51,439 nt of DNA from SAR324 cluster bacterium. Lineage in GTDB: Bacteria; SAR324; NAC60-12. Every line of letters starts with the position of its first letter. Position 1 is the stretch's first letter. The position numbers and the translations under genes are program-made. Positions 18,044-28,058 of the stretch are shown piece after piece. The notes under the pieces were generated by a model that did not search any database, was not told the DNA's origin, and was given only the letters and a program-made list of their open reading frames with translations. Location of the stretch: the NCBI GenBank assembly GCA_029245725.1, contig JAQWOT010000129.1, forward strand, positions 1 to 51,439, given 5' to 3'.

Positions 18044-18805
18044 ATGACCCAAACAGCACGATTGCTCGAAACGCTTAAACATTATTTAAAGATTCAAGGA
18101 ATCACTTATCGCATTCTTGCGCAACGTCTCAAATTAAGTGAATCCAGCGTGAAAAGGTTGTTTTCGGACCAATCATTAAGTCTGAAGCGCTTAGAAAAGA
18201 TTTGCTCTGTACTGGGCCTCGATTTCTATGAATTGGTCAAACTCAGTCGGGAACAACAACCTCTCGTTGATTCATTCAATGATATGCAGCTAAAGACTCT
18301 GCTCAGTCAGCCGAGTTTAGTAGTTTTGCTCGTTTTATTCGTCAACGGTTGGGCAACAGAAGAACTTGTTGAAGAATTTGGGCTAGAAGAAGTTGAACTC
18401 AGAGTACAACTTGGTCAATTGGAACAACTGAAGCTGATTGAATGGCTACCAAAAGACCGCATTCGTTTGTGTTTTGAACGAAGTGTTCTTTGGCAAAAGA
18501 ATAGTCCGCTCTGGCAAATTTGGGGTCGAACAAACATGACAGAATTTCTCAATGATGAATTTGATCAAAGCAACGAGCGCTGGCATTTTGCTGCAGCTCA
18601 ACTTTCAGTAGATTCCAGAAAGCTGATCGTGAGTGAACTGGATCGGCTTATGCAGACGCTGCGAGAATTACAGGATGTTGATGCTGCTTTACCCGCTGAT
18701 GAGCGAGAGCCTACAGGATTTTTGGTTGCACACCGAGCTTGGGTCCCATCTCTGTTGGATAGTTTGCAGTCACAAACCAAAGACTTGGCTTCAAAAATTA
18801 AGTAA
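18044..18805 (+). CDS. XRE-type HTH transcriptional regulator
   Basis: 253 residues. The N-terminal 65 residues form a Cro/C1-type helix-turn-helix (YLKIQGITYRILAQRLKLSE, then SVKRLFSDQSLSLKRLEKIC). The remaining 185 residues are helical and acidic with no domain I can name; this is the layout of many stress regulators with a private sensor region. It sits 168 bases upstream of yeaH in the same direction, so it is the obvious candidate regulator of the yeaH-spoVR-prkA unit. The 275 bases upstream show no gene, only a G-rich patch near 17826-17841. Confidence 0.85.
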   Translation: MTQTARLLETLKHYLKIQGITYRILAQRLKLSESSVKRLFSDQSLSLKRLEKICSVLGLDFYELVKLSREQQPLVDSFNDMQLKTLLSQPSLVVLLVLFVNGWATEELVEEFGLEEVELRVQLGQLEQLKLIEWLPKDRIRLCFERSVLWQKNSPLWQIWGRTNMTEFLNDEFDQSNERWHFAAAQLSVDSRKLIVSELDRLMQTLRELQDVDAALPADEREPTGFLVAHRAWVPSLLDSLQSQTKDLASKIK

Positions 18806-18843
18806 ATCAAAAATTATAGAATCTGATTTAGATCAGTGTATTA

Positions 18844-18857
18844 AGTAATTTATTACT
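18844..18857. promoter_or_regulatory. Inverted repeat upstream of yeaH, possible operator
   Basis: AGTAAT-TT-ATTACT is a perfect 6-bp inverted repeat with a 2-bp spacer. It lies between the XRE regulator stop and the yeaH start, where an operator for that regulator would be expected. A second small repeat, CTGATTTAGATCAG, is just upstream. The function is inferred from position only. Confidence 0.35.
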
Positions 18858-18973
18858 ACTATCAAAAGCCGAAAAAATTTGCTCTCTTTGGGCAGATGTT
18901 CTAGCCCTATAAAATAACATATTGAGGCAATGGCTTACCGATTGTGCGCACAAAGACTCCTCTTCGGTTTCCT

Positions 18974-20038
18974 ATGAATGTGACAGATCAGATTAATTCC
19001 AGCGAATCGGAAGGGGCTTTCAACGAATTCGTTGAAGAACAATTGGAAAACCTTGTCGACACTATTCTCACAGAGGGGGATCTTGAGAACTTTGGCGAAC
19101 GGGGGAGTGATATTCTGGTAGAAATGGATGACATCGTTGCCCCCACCTTTGTCTATGGTGACGAAGGAGAAGGGAGCGGAGGTAGTGGTGGGGGAGGACC
19201 GGGTAGCGGTGGAGGGAAAATCAGATTCAACGTCCCCTTTCAATACTTGATGGAAAGAGTCGCTAGATCCCTGAAGCTGCCGCGTCTTGTTAAGCAAGGA
19301 CATGGGAAAATCAAGGAGGTCTCCTACGAATTCAAAACCTTTGCTCCCTCAGGGATTGTTCTTGATAAGAAGCGGACATTCAAACGTGCTCTACGTACAA
19401 GTATTGGTATGGATGTTTACGCTCCCCACGAAGAACGCTATGAATTTCAATTCATGCGACGGGATCGTCGTTTCAAAGTGCCAGAGCGAGTTGAGAAACC
19501 TCGATTCAAGGCAGTAGTTTTTTACATGGGGGATATCTCCTATTCAACATATGGGGAACGTCTTCGCCTCGAAAAACGCTTGGTCAATTTCATCCAAAAC
19601 TGGATTGACTACAGCTACGGTGCAAAGAACGTCGACCATCGATTCTTCGTCCACGATGCAGAAGCCTACGAGGTCCAGGCTGAACAATTTTACCAAGTCG
19701 GAAATTCTGGGGGTACGCATGCAGCTCCGGTTTACCAATTGATTCACCGGATCGCCACGAACGAATACGACCCAGCATCAACAAACTTTTACGGCTTCTA
19801 TTTTGGTGATGGTGAATTGTTTGACGATGACGCCAAGGAAATTGTCAAAATTCTTGAAGGACATCTGCGCCCAATCTTTAATCGAATCGGGGTCATAGAA
19901 GTCCAACCAGGGCGCTTAAGTCTGCTGAATCGGCAGATTGCAACACAATTTTATCGTGACTCCATCATTCGTCTTGGAGAACTAAACGATAAACTTGAAA
20001 CCATTGAAGTTATCAAAACGCTTTTCGCTGAACACTGA
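18974..20038 (+). CDS. yeaH: YeaH/YhbH (DUF444) protein with von Willebrand A-like fold
   Basis: 354 residues from the ATG at 18974; a GTG at 18944 would add ten residues, and neither start has a clear ribosome-binding site. A Gly/Ser-rich linker (about 67-83) separates an acidic N-terminus from the DUF444 domain. The metal-ion-dependent adhesion site DxSxS is present as GDISYST, followed later by SGGTHAAPVYQL. In Proteobacteria YeaH works with the kinase YeaG (PrkA) and YcgB (SpoVR) in starvation and stationary-phase responses. Here it leads the trio, 16 bases before spoVR, behind an XRE regulator. The N-terminal RNR-rich region of E. coli YeaH is not seen, so this is a shorter variant. Confidence 0.88.
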   Translation: MNVTDQINSSESEGAFNEFVEEQLENLVDTILTEGDLENFGERGSDILVEMDDIVAPTFVYGDEGEGSGGSGGGGPGSGGGKIRFNVPFQYLMERVARSLKLPRLVKQGHGKIKEVSYEFKTFAPSGIVLDKKRTFKRALRTSIGMDVYAPHEERYEFQFMRRDRRFKVPERVEKPRFKAVVFYMGDISYSTYGERLRLEKRLVNFIQNWIDYSYGAKNVDHRFFVHDAEAYEVQAEQFYQVGNSGGTHAAPVYQLIHRIATNEYDPASTNFYGFYFGDGELFDDDAKEIVKILEGHLRPIFNRIGVIEVQPGRLSLLNRQIATQFYRDSIIRLGELNDKLETIEVIKTLFAEH

Positions 20039-20054
20039 GAACTAGGGAAGTTCA

Positions 20055-21674
20055 ATGCGTGCAGTCCAGACAGATCCAGAAATTTATGGATTGGAACAGC
20101 GAGTAGTTCACCATGCTAAAGCATTCGGACGAACGCTGCCTGAGATGCGATTCTTTATTCTGGATAGCTTGGAGTTTATGTCTCTCCTTGAAAAATATGT
20201 CTATCCCGTAAGCCCGCTAAACATTTGGGAAGGCAAACGGATGGTGACTCGTAAGCACCGAGTTGAGACCGGACAGGAGGCGAGTATCTACTACGAGGTA
20301 GTTCAAACTGGAAATCCTTCTTACGCCTACTTGAACAGCACGAATTCACCCATGATGCAGGCCTCAGTCATGGCACATGTCGTGGGGCACTGCGAATTTT
20401 CCGAACTGAATGTCCTAAAGGACTCTAACCCAGATCGTACAGAGTGGGTGATCTATCTTTCCCGCAAGGTGGATCGGGCTCGTCAGCAAATGGGTGAGAT
20501 TAACTACTCCCAGTTCTGGAACGCCTGCGAATCTTTTGTTCCTCTGATTGCTCCTCATTCACAATTTAACTTGGCCAGGACTGTAGAAACAGAAACGGCC
20601 CGCCAGCAGGAGACAGATACGTATGTATCTGAAGACAAACCTGTTCCTCGGTTAACACCCTCTTTCAGTACTATTGATAGCCTGATGCGAAACGTCAGTC
20701 CAGAGACAACTTGGCAAAGGGAGATGCAGGCCAAGCAGCATCAGGAAACCATCAGCCGCACAGGATTTAAGCTAAAGGCTCCCTGTCAGGATATCATGGG
20801 TTTTCTGTGTCGCCATGCTCCAGCAAGTCAGAGTGAGCGAGCGGTTTTAGATTACATTTACTCAGTCCATTCGACCCATGATTTCGTAATCAGAACGCAA
20901 ATCATGAACGAAGGCTGGGCGATGTACTGGGAAAAGAAAATCATGACTGAGCTTTTCAAAGAACAATCAGTCAAAGGGATTATTGATTACGCTCGTGTCT
21001 TCTCAGGTGTCTGTTATCCACGGCCATATTATATGCGAAATCCGTATCATCTGGGTTTCTACCTTTGGACTCACATCGAGGAGCTTTACTGTGATGGGAA
21101 AGTAAGTTTGGATTTTCATGAGGAAACAAGCCAAGACGTCAAAGATCATTGGAAACGACCCACAACCAAGACACCGATGCAGCAGATGGAGCATCTTGTC
21201 AAAACGGTGACAGACTATGAGTTCCTCAGACGATTTTTGACTCCAGAACTGGTGCACGAATTTCACTTGAATCGATTCAGTAAACGCCAAGCACAACAAC
21301 TTAGAATTCCACCTGATAGCATTGTTCAGGAGGATCACTACAATGTCTGGATTAATCCAGAGCCTATCAAGAACGAAATGCTAAATTTCTTTACTCACTT
21401 CCATCGTCCGAGGATTTATCTGATCGATACAGATTTTCAGGATGGAGGCTTGTTGCTTTATCACCGAGACGACGGTCGTCGCCTCCGGAAAGATTGGATA
21501 AAACCCACACTAAAGAATCTGAACTTGATTTGGAAAGCCCCTGTTTATCTGATCTCTCGCAATTGGCTTTATTCCTTTTCGGCAAATCTATTCAAAGAAA
21601 CCGTGGTTACGGCAGTTCGCTTTGAAAGCATTCTGGAACGAATGCGAAACTCGGAAAAACCATTCCGTATTTAG
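20055..21674 (+). CDS. spoVR: SpoVR family protein (YcgB)
   Basis: 539 residues. SpoVR was named for spore cortex formation in Bacillus but is widespread in non-spore-formers next to prkA and yeaH. Family blocks: MMQASVMAHVVGHCEFSELN, DIMGFLCRHAPA, the catalytic-looking NEGWAMYWEKKIM, NPYHLGFYLWTHIEE and DGGLLLYHRDDGRRL. The many conserved His and Glu residues suggest metal binding, which is inference. A GGGAAG ribosome-binding site precedes the start. It lies between yeaH and prkA with gaps of 16 and 14 bases. Confidence 0.95.
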   Translation: MRAVQTDPEIYGLEQRVVHHAKAFGRTLPEMRFFILDSLEFMSLLEKYVYPVSPLNIWEGKRMVTRKHRVETGQEASIYYEVVQTGNPSYAYLNSTNSPMMQASVMAHVVGHCEFSELNVLKDSNPDRTEWVIYLSRKVDRARQQMGEINYSQFWNACESFVPLIAPHSQFNLARTVETETARQQETDTYVSEDKPVPRLTPSFSTIDSLMRNVSPETTWQREMQAKQHQETISRTGFKLKAPCQDIMGFLCRHAPASQSERAVLDYIYSVHSTHDFVIRTQIMNEGWAMYWEKKIMTELFKEQSVKGIIDYARVFSGVCYPRPYYMRNPYHLGFYLWTHIEELYCDGKVSLDFHEETSQDVKDHWKRPTTKTPMQQMEHLVKTVTDYEFLRRFLTPELVHEFHLNRFSKRQAQQLRIPPDSIVQEDHYNVWINPEPIKNEMLNFFTHFHRPRIYLIDTDFQDGGLLLYHRDDGRRLRKDWIKPTLKNLNLIWKAPVYLISRNWLYSFSANLFKETVVTAVRFESILERMRNSEKPFRI

Positions 21675-21688
21675 CATATGGAGTTAGC

Positions 21689-24193
21689 ATGGCCGAATTA
21701 CCGTTGAAGTTGCGCGACTTGTTGGGATATCGGCGAAAGAACACAATTCATTTCTCCGATTTTGTAAATAATCTTCTCGAAGAACCTGAAACCCATCTAC
21801 ATACCTCTTCCTCAATTATCTCTGCCGCAATCAAATATTTTGGACACGAAATTGTGATTCAGAGCGGTGAACCAGTCATCAGTTACAACGTTTTCAGGGA
21901 TCCTTTTAGCAATGGTATCAATGCAGTATTTGGTCAGGAATACTGCATCAAGCAGGTACTGGACATCATTGAATCAGCAGACAAAGAGGTTGGGCCAAAT
22001 CGGGGAATTATTCTTGTGGGTCCCCCCGCATCAGGAAAAACAAATGTTGTAGACCTGATTATTCGTGCTTTGGAGGAATACACTAAGCAGGTTTCTGTAA
22101 GGCTCTATACTTTCTTTTTCCGCTTTGAAAACGAAGATGGAAGCCGCTGCGTAGAAGTACACTCTTCTTTCCATCATAATCCCCTGCTGCTCTTCCCTAC
22201 TTTGATGCAAAAAGCTGATGGGAATCTAAGCCGTCCCCGGCAAGAACTTTTCGATCATATCAACCAGCAACAAGAAGAACGAACACTTCTAATTCCCAGT
22301 TTTTACCAAAATGCCAATCTTGATAAAAAGACTCTCGATATTCTTGAAGAACTCCTCAGTAATCCGAAAAACAAAGGGATGAGTCTTTTTGAGGTCTTAG
22401 AGAGGTATGTTCGAGTGGAAGAGATCGAGTTTTCTGGGGCCCAAGCTCATGGAATTTCCAATATTGATGACATGCAACACCTGCGAGTCCGTGTCAGTCC
22501 ACAGGATCTCAGTGCAGAAGATATGGGGATTGTCAATGAACACTTACCAGGCAAGTCCTTGAGGTATTATGAGGGGTCAATTATTGGATCTAATCGAGGG
22601 ATTCTCCATATTCATGACGCCTTTGGTGTGAGTGGAGAGCGGATTTGTGAAAGTGATTATAAGCCCCTACTGATGTTACTGGGCAGCGGTAGAGTTTCAG
22701 TTGAATCCACGCAAACGGCAGTTGATAGTACAGTAATCCTGACAACCAATATTGAGGAAATGGAACTGCTGGACCACCAACTGACCTCCTCAAAGTTGCT
22801 GGACCGCATAGAGAAGGTTCCCGTCAACTATCTTTTAGATGCAAGTAGTGAAACCGATATTCTCCGTAGAGATCTGGCAAATATGCGCGAGAAGTACGAC
22901 GTTGATCCAAACCTTCTGAGGATCGCCTCATACTACTCTGTGATGACAAGACTCCTGCCACCAATGCGGAAGAAGTTTCCTTCAAGTTGGAATCAAAGGA
23001 AAATTGAACTCTATCTAAACATCACTCCTGAGCAAAAGCTTTTCATCTACTCGGCGTACGCTGAAGACCCTGTCAATACCATCAAAAAACTTCCGCACTG
23101 GCATCCTTTCCGAAACGAGGCCCTGCGACTTGGTTTGAATCTAAACGATGAACATAGTTTTCGAGATCAGATCTCTCACCATCCTGAATCGGTTAACCTT
23201 CGTGACTCAGGGCTTTTCACTGAGGAAGATTTAAGATTAATTGACGATGAATTTATGCGGGATTTGTGGAAGGAACACTATCCCAACGAGGGGCGCAATG
23301 GGATCTCGATCAGACAGTTGCAAAATGTGATGCGAAACACGATGGCAAGTTCAGATGGACTGAAAGTGCACGTCGGCATCTTCCTAAGCCAACTGAACCG
23401 CATCATCACAGAAGGCCCAGATTTACATCATTGGTTGGAGATCGATACCCTTTACACACGCAAGCGGAAGCCCATACCAGACCGAAGTGTCGGGCGCCAT
23501 GAGTTGCAGGAAGGGGAGGGAGACTACGGAGACTTCCATGGATTGGTGGGCGTAGTACGAGCCATTTACTTTCACATCATTCGCAATGAAGTCACTGTTT
23601 GTACTGTGGACCGCGATCCACGGCAAATTGAGGCTGATCTGAGAAGATACCTTCAATACGCACTATTGGCTCGTGCACAAAGAAACAGAGCTTTTGCCCA
23701 CGTGATGGTGCCTCGCTTTACCTTCATTGATCCAAACAGCGGAATGAAAGTAGACGAGCCTGATTACAACTATATGAAGAGCATGGAGAGAGTGATGGAG
23801 CCGGAAATGGATGAAGAGTTGTTCCGGCAGATGATTGCACAAAAGTTCTTAGATCTGCAATCTAGTGGAGAGTTAGTGCTAGAAGGAAATAGGACAATCA
23901 TTAACTCAAGAAATGACAACCTGCTCAATTGCTTTGCACAAGAGTACTCCAGAGCACTCTCACATCGCAAAATTGAGGAGGAGATCAACCCGGAAGTGCT
24001 GCACAATGCCTTCTTCCACAAGTTGAATGACGTAAATCACTACAATAGCATTGACCTGGGAGTTCAGAAGCTTGTCGAGACAATCATCACCAACATGCAT
24101 CAACGGTTTGGCTACTCACGAAGCATTGCGCTGACCACAATCGTTTATGCCTTGAGAAAAGATATTGTCAATTTTAAGACAATCCTGAGTTGA
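21689..24193 (+). CDS. prkA: PrkA-type serine protein kinase / AAA+ protein (YeaG-like)
   Basis: 834 residues. The AAA+ part has Walker A GPPASGKT at 111-118 and a downstream sensor region (STVILTTNIEEMELL). The C-terminal part carries the PrkA kinase-like domain. GGAG lies seven bases before the start. PrkA/YeaG proteins are usually about 630-650 residues, so this one has roughly 190 extra, spread over the middle and C-terminus rather than as one obvious fused domain. It ends the yeaH-spoVR-prkA unit and is convergent with csaA, seven bases apart, without a visible terminator. PrkA proteins have been linked to protein quality control and starvation signalling; substrates here are unknown. 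Confidence 0.92.
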   Translation: MAELPLKLRDLLGYRRKNTIHFSDFVNNLLEEPETHLHTSSSIISAAIKYFGHEIVIQSGEPVISYNVFRDPFSNGINAVFGQEYCIKQVLDIIESADKEVGPNRGIILVGPPASGKTNVVDLIIRALEEYTKQVSVRLYTFFFRFENEDGSRCVEVHSSFHHNPLLLFPTLMQKADGNLSRPRQELFDHINQQQEERTLLIPSFYQNANLDKKTLDILEELLSNPKNKGMSLFEVLERYVRVEEIEFSGAQAHGISNIDDMQHLRVRVSPQDLSAEDMGIVNEHLPGKSLRYYEGSIIGSNRGILHIHDAFGVSGERICESDYKPLLMLLGSGRVSVESTQTAVDSTVILTTNIEEMELLDHQLTSSKLLDRIEKVPVNYLLDASSETDILRRDLANMREKYDVDPNLLRIASYYSVMTRLLPPMRKKFPSSWNQRKIELYLNITPEQKLFIYSAYAEDPVNTIKKLPHWHPFRNEALRLGLNLNDEHSFRDQISHHPESVNLRDSGLFTEEDLRLIDDEFMRDLWKEHYPNEGRNGISIRQLQNVMRNTMASSDGLKVHVGIFLSQLNRIITEGPDLHHWLEIDTLYTRKRKPIPDRSVGRHELQEGEGDYGDFHGLVGVVRAIYFHIIRNEVTVCTVDRDPRQIEADLRRYLQYALLARAQRNRAFAHVMVPRFTFIDPNSGMKVDEPDYNYMKSMERVMEPEMDEELFRQMIAQKFLDLQSSGELVLEGNRTIINSRNDNLLNCFAQEYSRALSHRKIEEEINPEVLHNAFFHKLNDVNHYNSIDLGVQKLVETIITNMHQRFGYSRSIALTTIVYALRKDIVNFKTILS

Positions 24194-24200
24194 CGAATTT

Positions 24201-24539
24201 TTAGAAGAGTCGGCTTCCGTTGGGAACAACTCTTTCGGGTGTTGCCAAAACTACAGATCCGTGCTCATCTGGGAAACCTGTGACCAAGCACTCTGAAATG
24301 AAATGCCCAATCTGCTTTGGTGGAAAATTCACGACGGCAACGACTTGCCTGCCGAGTAATTCTTCTACTTGGTAATGTTTGGTGATTTGAGCACTTGAGC
24401 GCTTCACCCCTAACTCTTCTCCAAAATCAACCCAGAGTTTCCAGGCTGGTTTGAGTGCCTCTGGAAAAGTTTGCACATCAACAATGGTCCCCACCCGAAG
24501 GTCCACCTTCATAAAATCTGTCCAAGATAGATTGCTCAT
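24201..24539 (-). CDS. csaA: CsaA-type tRNA-binding domain protein
   Basis: 112 residues, a single OB-fold of the tRNA-binding (EMAP/CsaA) type. The block [14 protein letters not shown], then [20 protein letters not shown] and [16 protein letters not shown], is diagnostic. CsaA is described as a dimeric chaperone-like or tRNA-binding protein with a role in secretion. The start overlaps the glutathione transferase stop by four bases, so the two form a unit. Confidence 0.93.
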   Translation of the reverse strand: MSNLSWTDFMKVDLRVGTIVDVQTFPEALKPAWKLWVDFGEELGVKRSSAQITKHYQVEELLGRQVVAVVNFPPKQIGHFISECLVTGFPDEHGSVVLATPERVVPNGSRLF

Positions 24540-25234
24540 GTCTTCGCCAATTTATTGCCAAAAAGAGTTTGCCATTCTTCAGGTTTTATCTGCTTGGCAT
24601 CAACTCTTCGGTATTGTTGCCCGATCTCATAGGCTCTTTTGACAGCGGGTCGGCTACCAATCAGGTTTAGGTAGTCAGCCACGTATGGAAACATTGATAA
24701 ATCCTGCTTCTGCCTCTCCCAGCCGGTTGCCCAAGGATAGATCGCCATATCTGCAATGGAATAGGTCCCAGCCACAAAGTCGCGACCCCTCAGCCGATTA
24801 TTGAGGACACTGTAGAGACGGCTGGTTTCCTGAGTATAACGTTCCTGAGCATAGGGCACTTGCTCTGGAGCATAGATGTTAAAATGATGATTCTGTCCCA
24901 ACATTGGACCGAAGTGCGCAACCTGCCAAGTTAGCCACTGCTCTACCTCCCAGCCTTCTCGAATTTCTTGAGGATAAAATCTTTCCGTCTTTTGAGCGAG
25001 GTATCGCAAGATTGCACCCGATTCAAATAAGGGAAGAGGATTCTCTCCATCCTCAGGCTCGGTATCCACAATTGCGGGCATCTTGTTGTTTGGAGAAATC
25101 TTTAGGAACTCGCTATCGAATTGATCACCTTTGAGAATATCAACCGGATGAATTCTGTAATTGAGCTGGGTTTCCTCGAGAAAGATGGTGATTTTATGCC
25201 CATTGGGCGTGGGAAAATAATAGAGTTCGATCAT
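24536..25234 (-). CDS. Glutathione S-transferase family protein (YfcG-like)
   Basis: 232 residues. The thioredoxin-like N-terminal domain begins [20 protein letters not shown] with the Asn-Gly-His-Lys active-site region typical of YfcG/Nu-class disulfide-bond reductases. The glutathione-binding cis-Pro segment NNKMPAIVD and the [15 protein letters not shown] block follow. The helical C-terminal domain has the usual [18 protein letters not shown]. Likely a cytoplasmic glutathione-dependent disulfide reductase. It is translationally coupled to csaA. Confidence 0.92.
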   Translation of the reverse strand: MIELYYFPTPNGHKITIFLEETQLNYRIHPVDILKGDQFDSEFLKISPNNKMPAIVDTEPEDGENPLPLFESGAILRYLAQKTERFYPQEIREGWEVEQWLTWQVAHFGPMLGQNHHFNIYAPEQVPYAQERYTQETSRLYSVLNNRLRGRDFVAGTYSIADMAIYPWATGWERQKQDLSMFPYVADYLNLIGSRPAVKRAYEIGQQYRRVDAKQIKPEEWQTLFGNKLAKT

Positions 25235-25272
25235 CTAGACTTATCCGATCACAAGAGAGGGTATACAAGAAA

Positions 25273-26154
25273 TTACTGAGAGGGCTTCTTCCACTCCCAC
25301 CAAGCCTTGGTCAATAGTCCACTCAATACGAGTCCTCCACCAAGAATGCCCAACTTACCGGGTAATTCATGCAAGAATATCCAGGCTAGTAGGATACCGA
25401 AAACGCTTTCCAGAAGCATGATCATGCTTGTTTCTGGTGCGCTGATATAGCGTGGACCAGATTGAATTCCAATGTAAGCCATCGGGAGACAAACTCCCCC
25501 TAACAATAACAACCAGCGTAAATTTTCCCATGGGGGCAATGTAGCACCACCGAGTAAGCCAGATCCAATACTAAGCAGGAAACAGGCTGGCACAAGCACT
25601 GGTGTCACATCTAAGGGAGCCCGAGAACGTGCGCCCAAAAAATTAATTGCGGTCGCCAGCGCAGCACCAAGCGCCATTAAAAGTCCAAACACGCTTGAAC
25701 CTGATTCACCCATGGCAGCGCTATCCATAACAATTAAGGTCGACCCAACAATGCTGATCCAGATCAAAATCCAGGTCAAGCGGTTGATTTTTTCTCCCAG
25801 CACCAGCCAACTCAGTAACCCCGCGATTACTGGAGTGGTATTTAGCAACAACAGGACGTGAGCTACTTGAGCATGTTGAATTGCCAGAACAAAACAAGTG
25901 GAGCTACAAATCAAACCTATCATCACGACCCATCCTGGTCGCCCAACTTGTCGAACCTGCTTCCACCAATTAAGTTGGTAACGCAAACCTGTGAATAGTG
26001 CGAGTCCGATACCTTGCAACAAGCTGCGCCAAAAGAGTTGGATTTCCAAAGGTTGATCAGCTAACCGAATTAATAGGGAGTCGGGTGAGATGAACAGAAC
26101 CCCCATTGTGACCAGCAGGAATCCCCGAATGCGATGAGGAGATTGATCAGTCAA
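25273..26154 (-). CDS. EamA/DMT superfamily transporter
   Basis: 293 residues with ten predicted membrane helices in two repeated halves of five, the hallmark of the EamA (drug/metabolite) family. The first repeat ends with AHVLLLLNTTPVIAGLLSWLVLGEKINRL and the second with ISAPETSMIMLLESVFGILLAWIFLHE; the two matching E-K/E positions near the helix ends are visible. It is probably an inner-membrane exporter of small metabolites. The substrate cannot be told. It stands 38 bases from the glutathione transferase gene. Confidence 0.93.
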   Translation of the reverse strand: MTDQSPHRIRGFLLVTMGVLFISPDSLLIRLADQPLEIQLFWRSLLQGIGLALFTGLRYQLNWWKQVRQVGRPGWVVMIGLICSSTCFVLAIQHAQVAHVLLLLNTTPVIAGLLSWLVLGEKINRLTWILIWISIVGSTLIVMDSAAMGESGSSVFGLLMALGAALATAINFLGARSRAPLDVTPVLVPACFLLSIGSGLLGGATLPPWENLRWLLLLGGVCLPMAYIGIQSGPRYISAPETSMIMLLESVFGILLAWIFLHELPGKLGILGGGLVLSGLLTKAWWEWKKPSQ

Positions 26155-26223
26155 TGAGTTGTTTGCTTTCTTGTCGTAGAGACTGATTCTGAAAGGTAGA
26201 AAAGAATGACCAGCGGTTATCGT

Positions 26224-27396
26224 TCAAAGGTAGACCAGAACAAGGACACCCGTGTAGGAATAGAGTTGAAGCCCCAAGGGTACCTGGGCTAATTCAAAAG
26301 CTCCAAAGTAACCAATGATTGGAAAGGAACCCAGACGTTGATTTATCTGCTTGAGGTCGACATCATCTTCACCATAGAGTGGACGCCCACGTGCAGCACA
26401 GTTGAAATAGATTCCAAAATCAGGTGTCTCTGGCAAAGTATCCCAGATTCGATCTAACATAATCTCTAGATCTTCTTCTGCGGCTAACCGATTACGCAGG
26501 GCAAAGGAGACAACATTACCCTCTTTCACCAGCTCCGGGACTTCCAAGCCTTGGGTGACTACATCGATTCCACTGAGATGCCTTATGATTGTAGACTCTC
26601 CAACAAACTGGGGCTCTTGAGGATTTAACGGAAAGCTGAGCATCAACTGTTGCGCAGCGCTTTCGATATCATTGAATCCAAGTTCCACGGCTGCCTGTAC
26701 ATAAGACTCCAGCGCTGAGTGTCCATCCAATTCGATAATCTGGTTGTTTTCTACTTTTGTGATGAACATGGGTTCCCCAATCACAAGGGCTGATTGAGTC
26801 ACTCCTACTTGGTAGCGAAATTCTCCGATCAGCGTCATTCCAGATATGCCATGCTCGACGATTTCCTCCTGTCCCAGTTGGACTGAGCGATTCCAAGCAC
26901 CATCATCACAGGAACCTGCACCAAAAACTTGCGGCTGATTGCTTGTATAGCGCAGGGTATTGATGAAATTATGTGGAGTTTGCTGATAGGCATCAGGGAA
27001 GAAGAGGAAAAGGGGCTCCTCGCACTTCAGCCCTTCAAGAAATTCACGAAGTTGGTGAGCCACACTAGGAGAATGCTCTCGACGCTGGCAGGTTGTTAGG
27101 GCATTGGTTCTGATTTCTGGGGTCTGGGCCAATAAGATGACAAGACCTGGTTCCCCAAAGATTTCTCCATTTTCAGAAAGTACACCACCGGCACTGCAAC
27201 CGGTCCATTGCGTTCCGGGTGTATTTTCAACCAGGATTTGTCGAATCTTCTCAGCATGATCAAGATGCTCTGCTGAGAAGAAGATCAGTCCCCAATCCAC
27301 AAGCCCCTGAACTTTCATGCGAGCTTGTTGGAGGGCTTCTTCGACTGCCTGAACGGAGTTAGATTTACTGGAACTTCCTGTCCCGATAGCGCTCAT
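26224..27396 (-). CDS. FIST domain sensory protein (FIST_N plus FIST_C)
   Basis: 390 residues without a membrane segment. The N-terminal FIST domain has WTGCSAGGVLSENGEIFGEPG and VFGAGSCDDGAWN. The C-terminal FIST_C domain ends with FGIYFNCAARGRPLYGEDDVD, then PIIGYFGAFELAQV. FIST domains are sensory modules thought to bind small ligands such as amino acids and are often joined to signalling domains; here the protein is free-standing. No two-component partner lies next to it. Cytoplasmic ligand sensing is inference from the family. Confidence 0.9.
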   Translation of the reverse strand: MSAIGTGSSSKSNSVQAVEEALQQARMKVQGLVDWGLIFFSAEHLDHAEKIRQILVENTPGTQWTGCSAGGVLSENGEIFGEPGLVILLAQTPEIRTNALTTCQRREHSPSVAHQLREFLEGLKCEEPLFLFFPDAYQQTPHNFINTLRYTSNQPQVFGAGSCDDGAWNRSVQLGQEEIVEHGISGMTLIGEFRYQVGVTQSALVIGEPMFITKVENNQIIELDGHSALESYVQAAVELGFNDIESAAQQLMLSFPLNPQEPQFVGESTIIRHLSGIDVVTQGLEVPELVKEGNVVSFALRNRLAAEEDLEIMLDRIWDTLPETPDFGIYFNCAARGRPLYGEDDVDLKQINQRLGSFPIIGYFGAFELAQVPLGLQLYSYTGVLVLVYL

Positions 27397-27647
27397 GAAC
27401 TATAATCTCCAGTGACTTCGCCGCTCAGCTATGATTGGTGTCGAGTAGGGCCGTGTTTGAAATGGAATTATCAGTCTCGATGCTGAGGTATTTTATCGGT
27501 AAAATGACTATGAACCATTTTTTTTGAATCTAGCAGATCAAAGCTAACAAAAAGCGTTTTCAAAGGCCATGAATTTCATGATCTAAACGATCTCTTCTTC
27601 AACAGAGTGGAGATCAATTCACAAGCCTCATTTTCACAAGATAAATT

Positions 27648-28058
27648 ATGGAAAAAGTGATCAAGTCAGAAAAGGAATGGAGGAATCAACTGACCTCTGA
27701 GGAATTTTACGTTTGTCGCCAAAAAGGTACCGAGCGGGCCTTCACTGGGACTTACAATCAATATAAAAAACCTGGAATCTACGTTTGTAGATGTTGCGGT
27801 CAGTTATTATTTGATGCAAACGACAAGTTTGATTCTGGAACAGGATGGCCGAGTTTTACCCAACCAATACATCCAGAAGTGGTGGCAACTGAAGTGGACC
27901 GGAGCCATTTTATGGTTCGAACTGAGGTACTTTGCGCTCGTTGTGATGCACATCTTGGTCATGTCTTCGAGGATGGCCCAGCCCCAACAGGTCTCCGTTT
28001 CTGTATGAATTCAATTTCGTTGCAACATCAGCCACCTCAGCCAGATGAGACAGAATGA
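27648..28058 (+). CDS. msrB: Peptide-methionine (R)-S-oxide reductase MsrB
   Basis: 136 residues, a single MsrB domain. It reduces methionine-R-sulfoxide in proteins. Zinc-binding Cys pairs are in CRCCG (about 48-52) and CARCDAHLGHVF; the catalytic Cys is Cys119 in RFCMNSISL. There is no signal peptide, so it acts in the cytoplasm. The stop overlaps the hydrolase start by four bases. The 250 bases upstream hold no gene; a palindrome CATGAATTTCATG is at 27568-27580, about 70 bases before the start. Confidence 0.97.
   Translation: MEKVIKSEKEWRNQLTSEEFYVCRQKGTERAFTGTYNQYKKPGIYVCRCCGQLLFDANDKFDSGTGWPSFTQPIHPEVVATEVDRSHFMVRTEVLCARCDAHLGHVFEDGPAPTGLRFCMNSISLQHQPPQPDETE

Noticed and set aside
19170-19220. 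Gly/Ser-coding low-complexity repeat
   Set aside because: It is the flexible linker of YeaH, common in this family.
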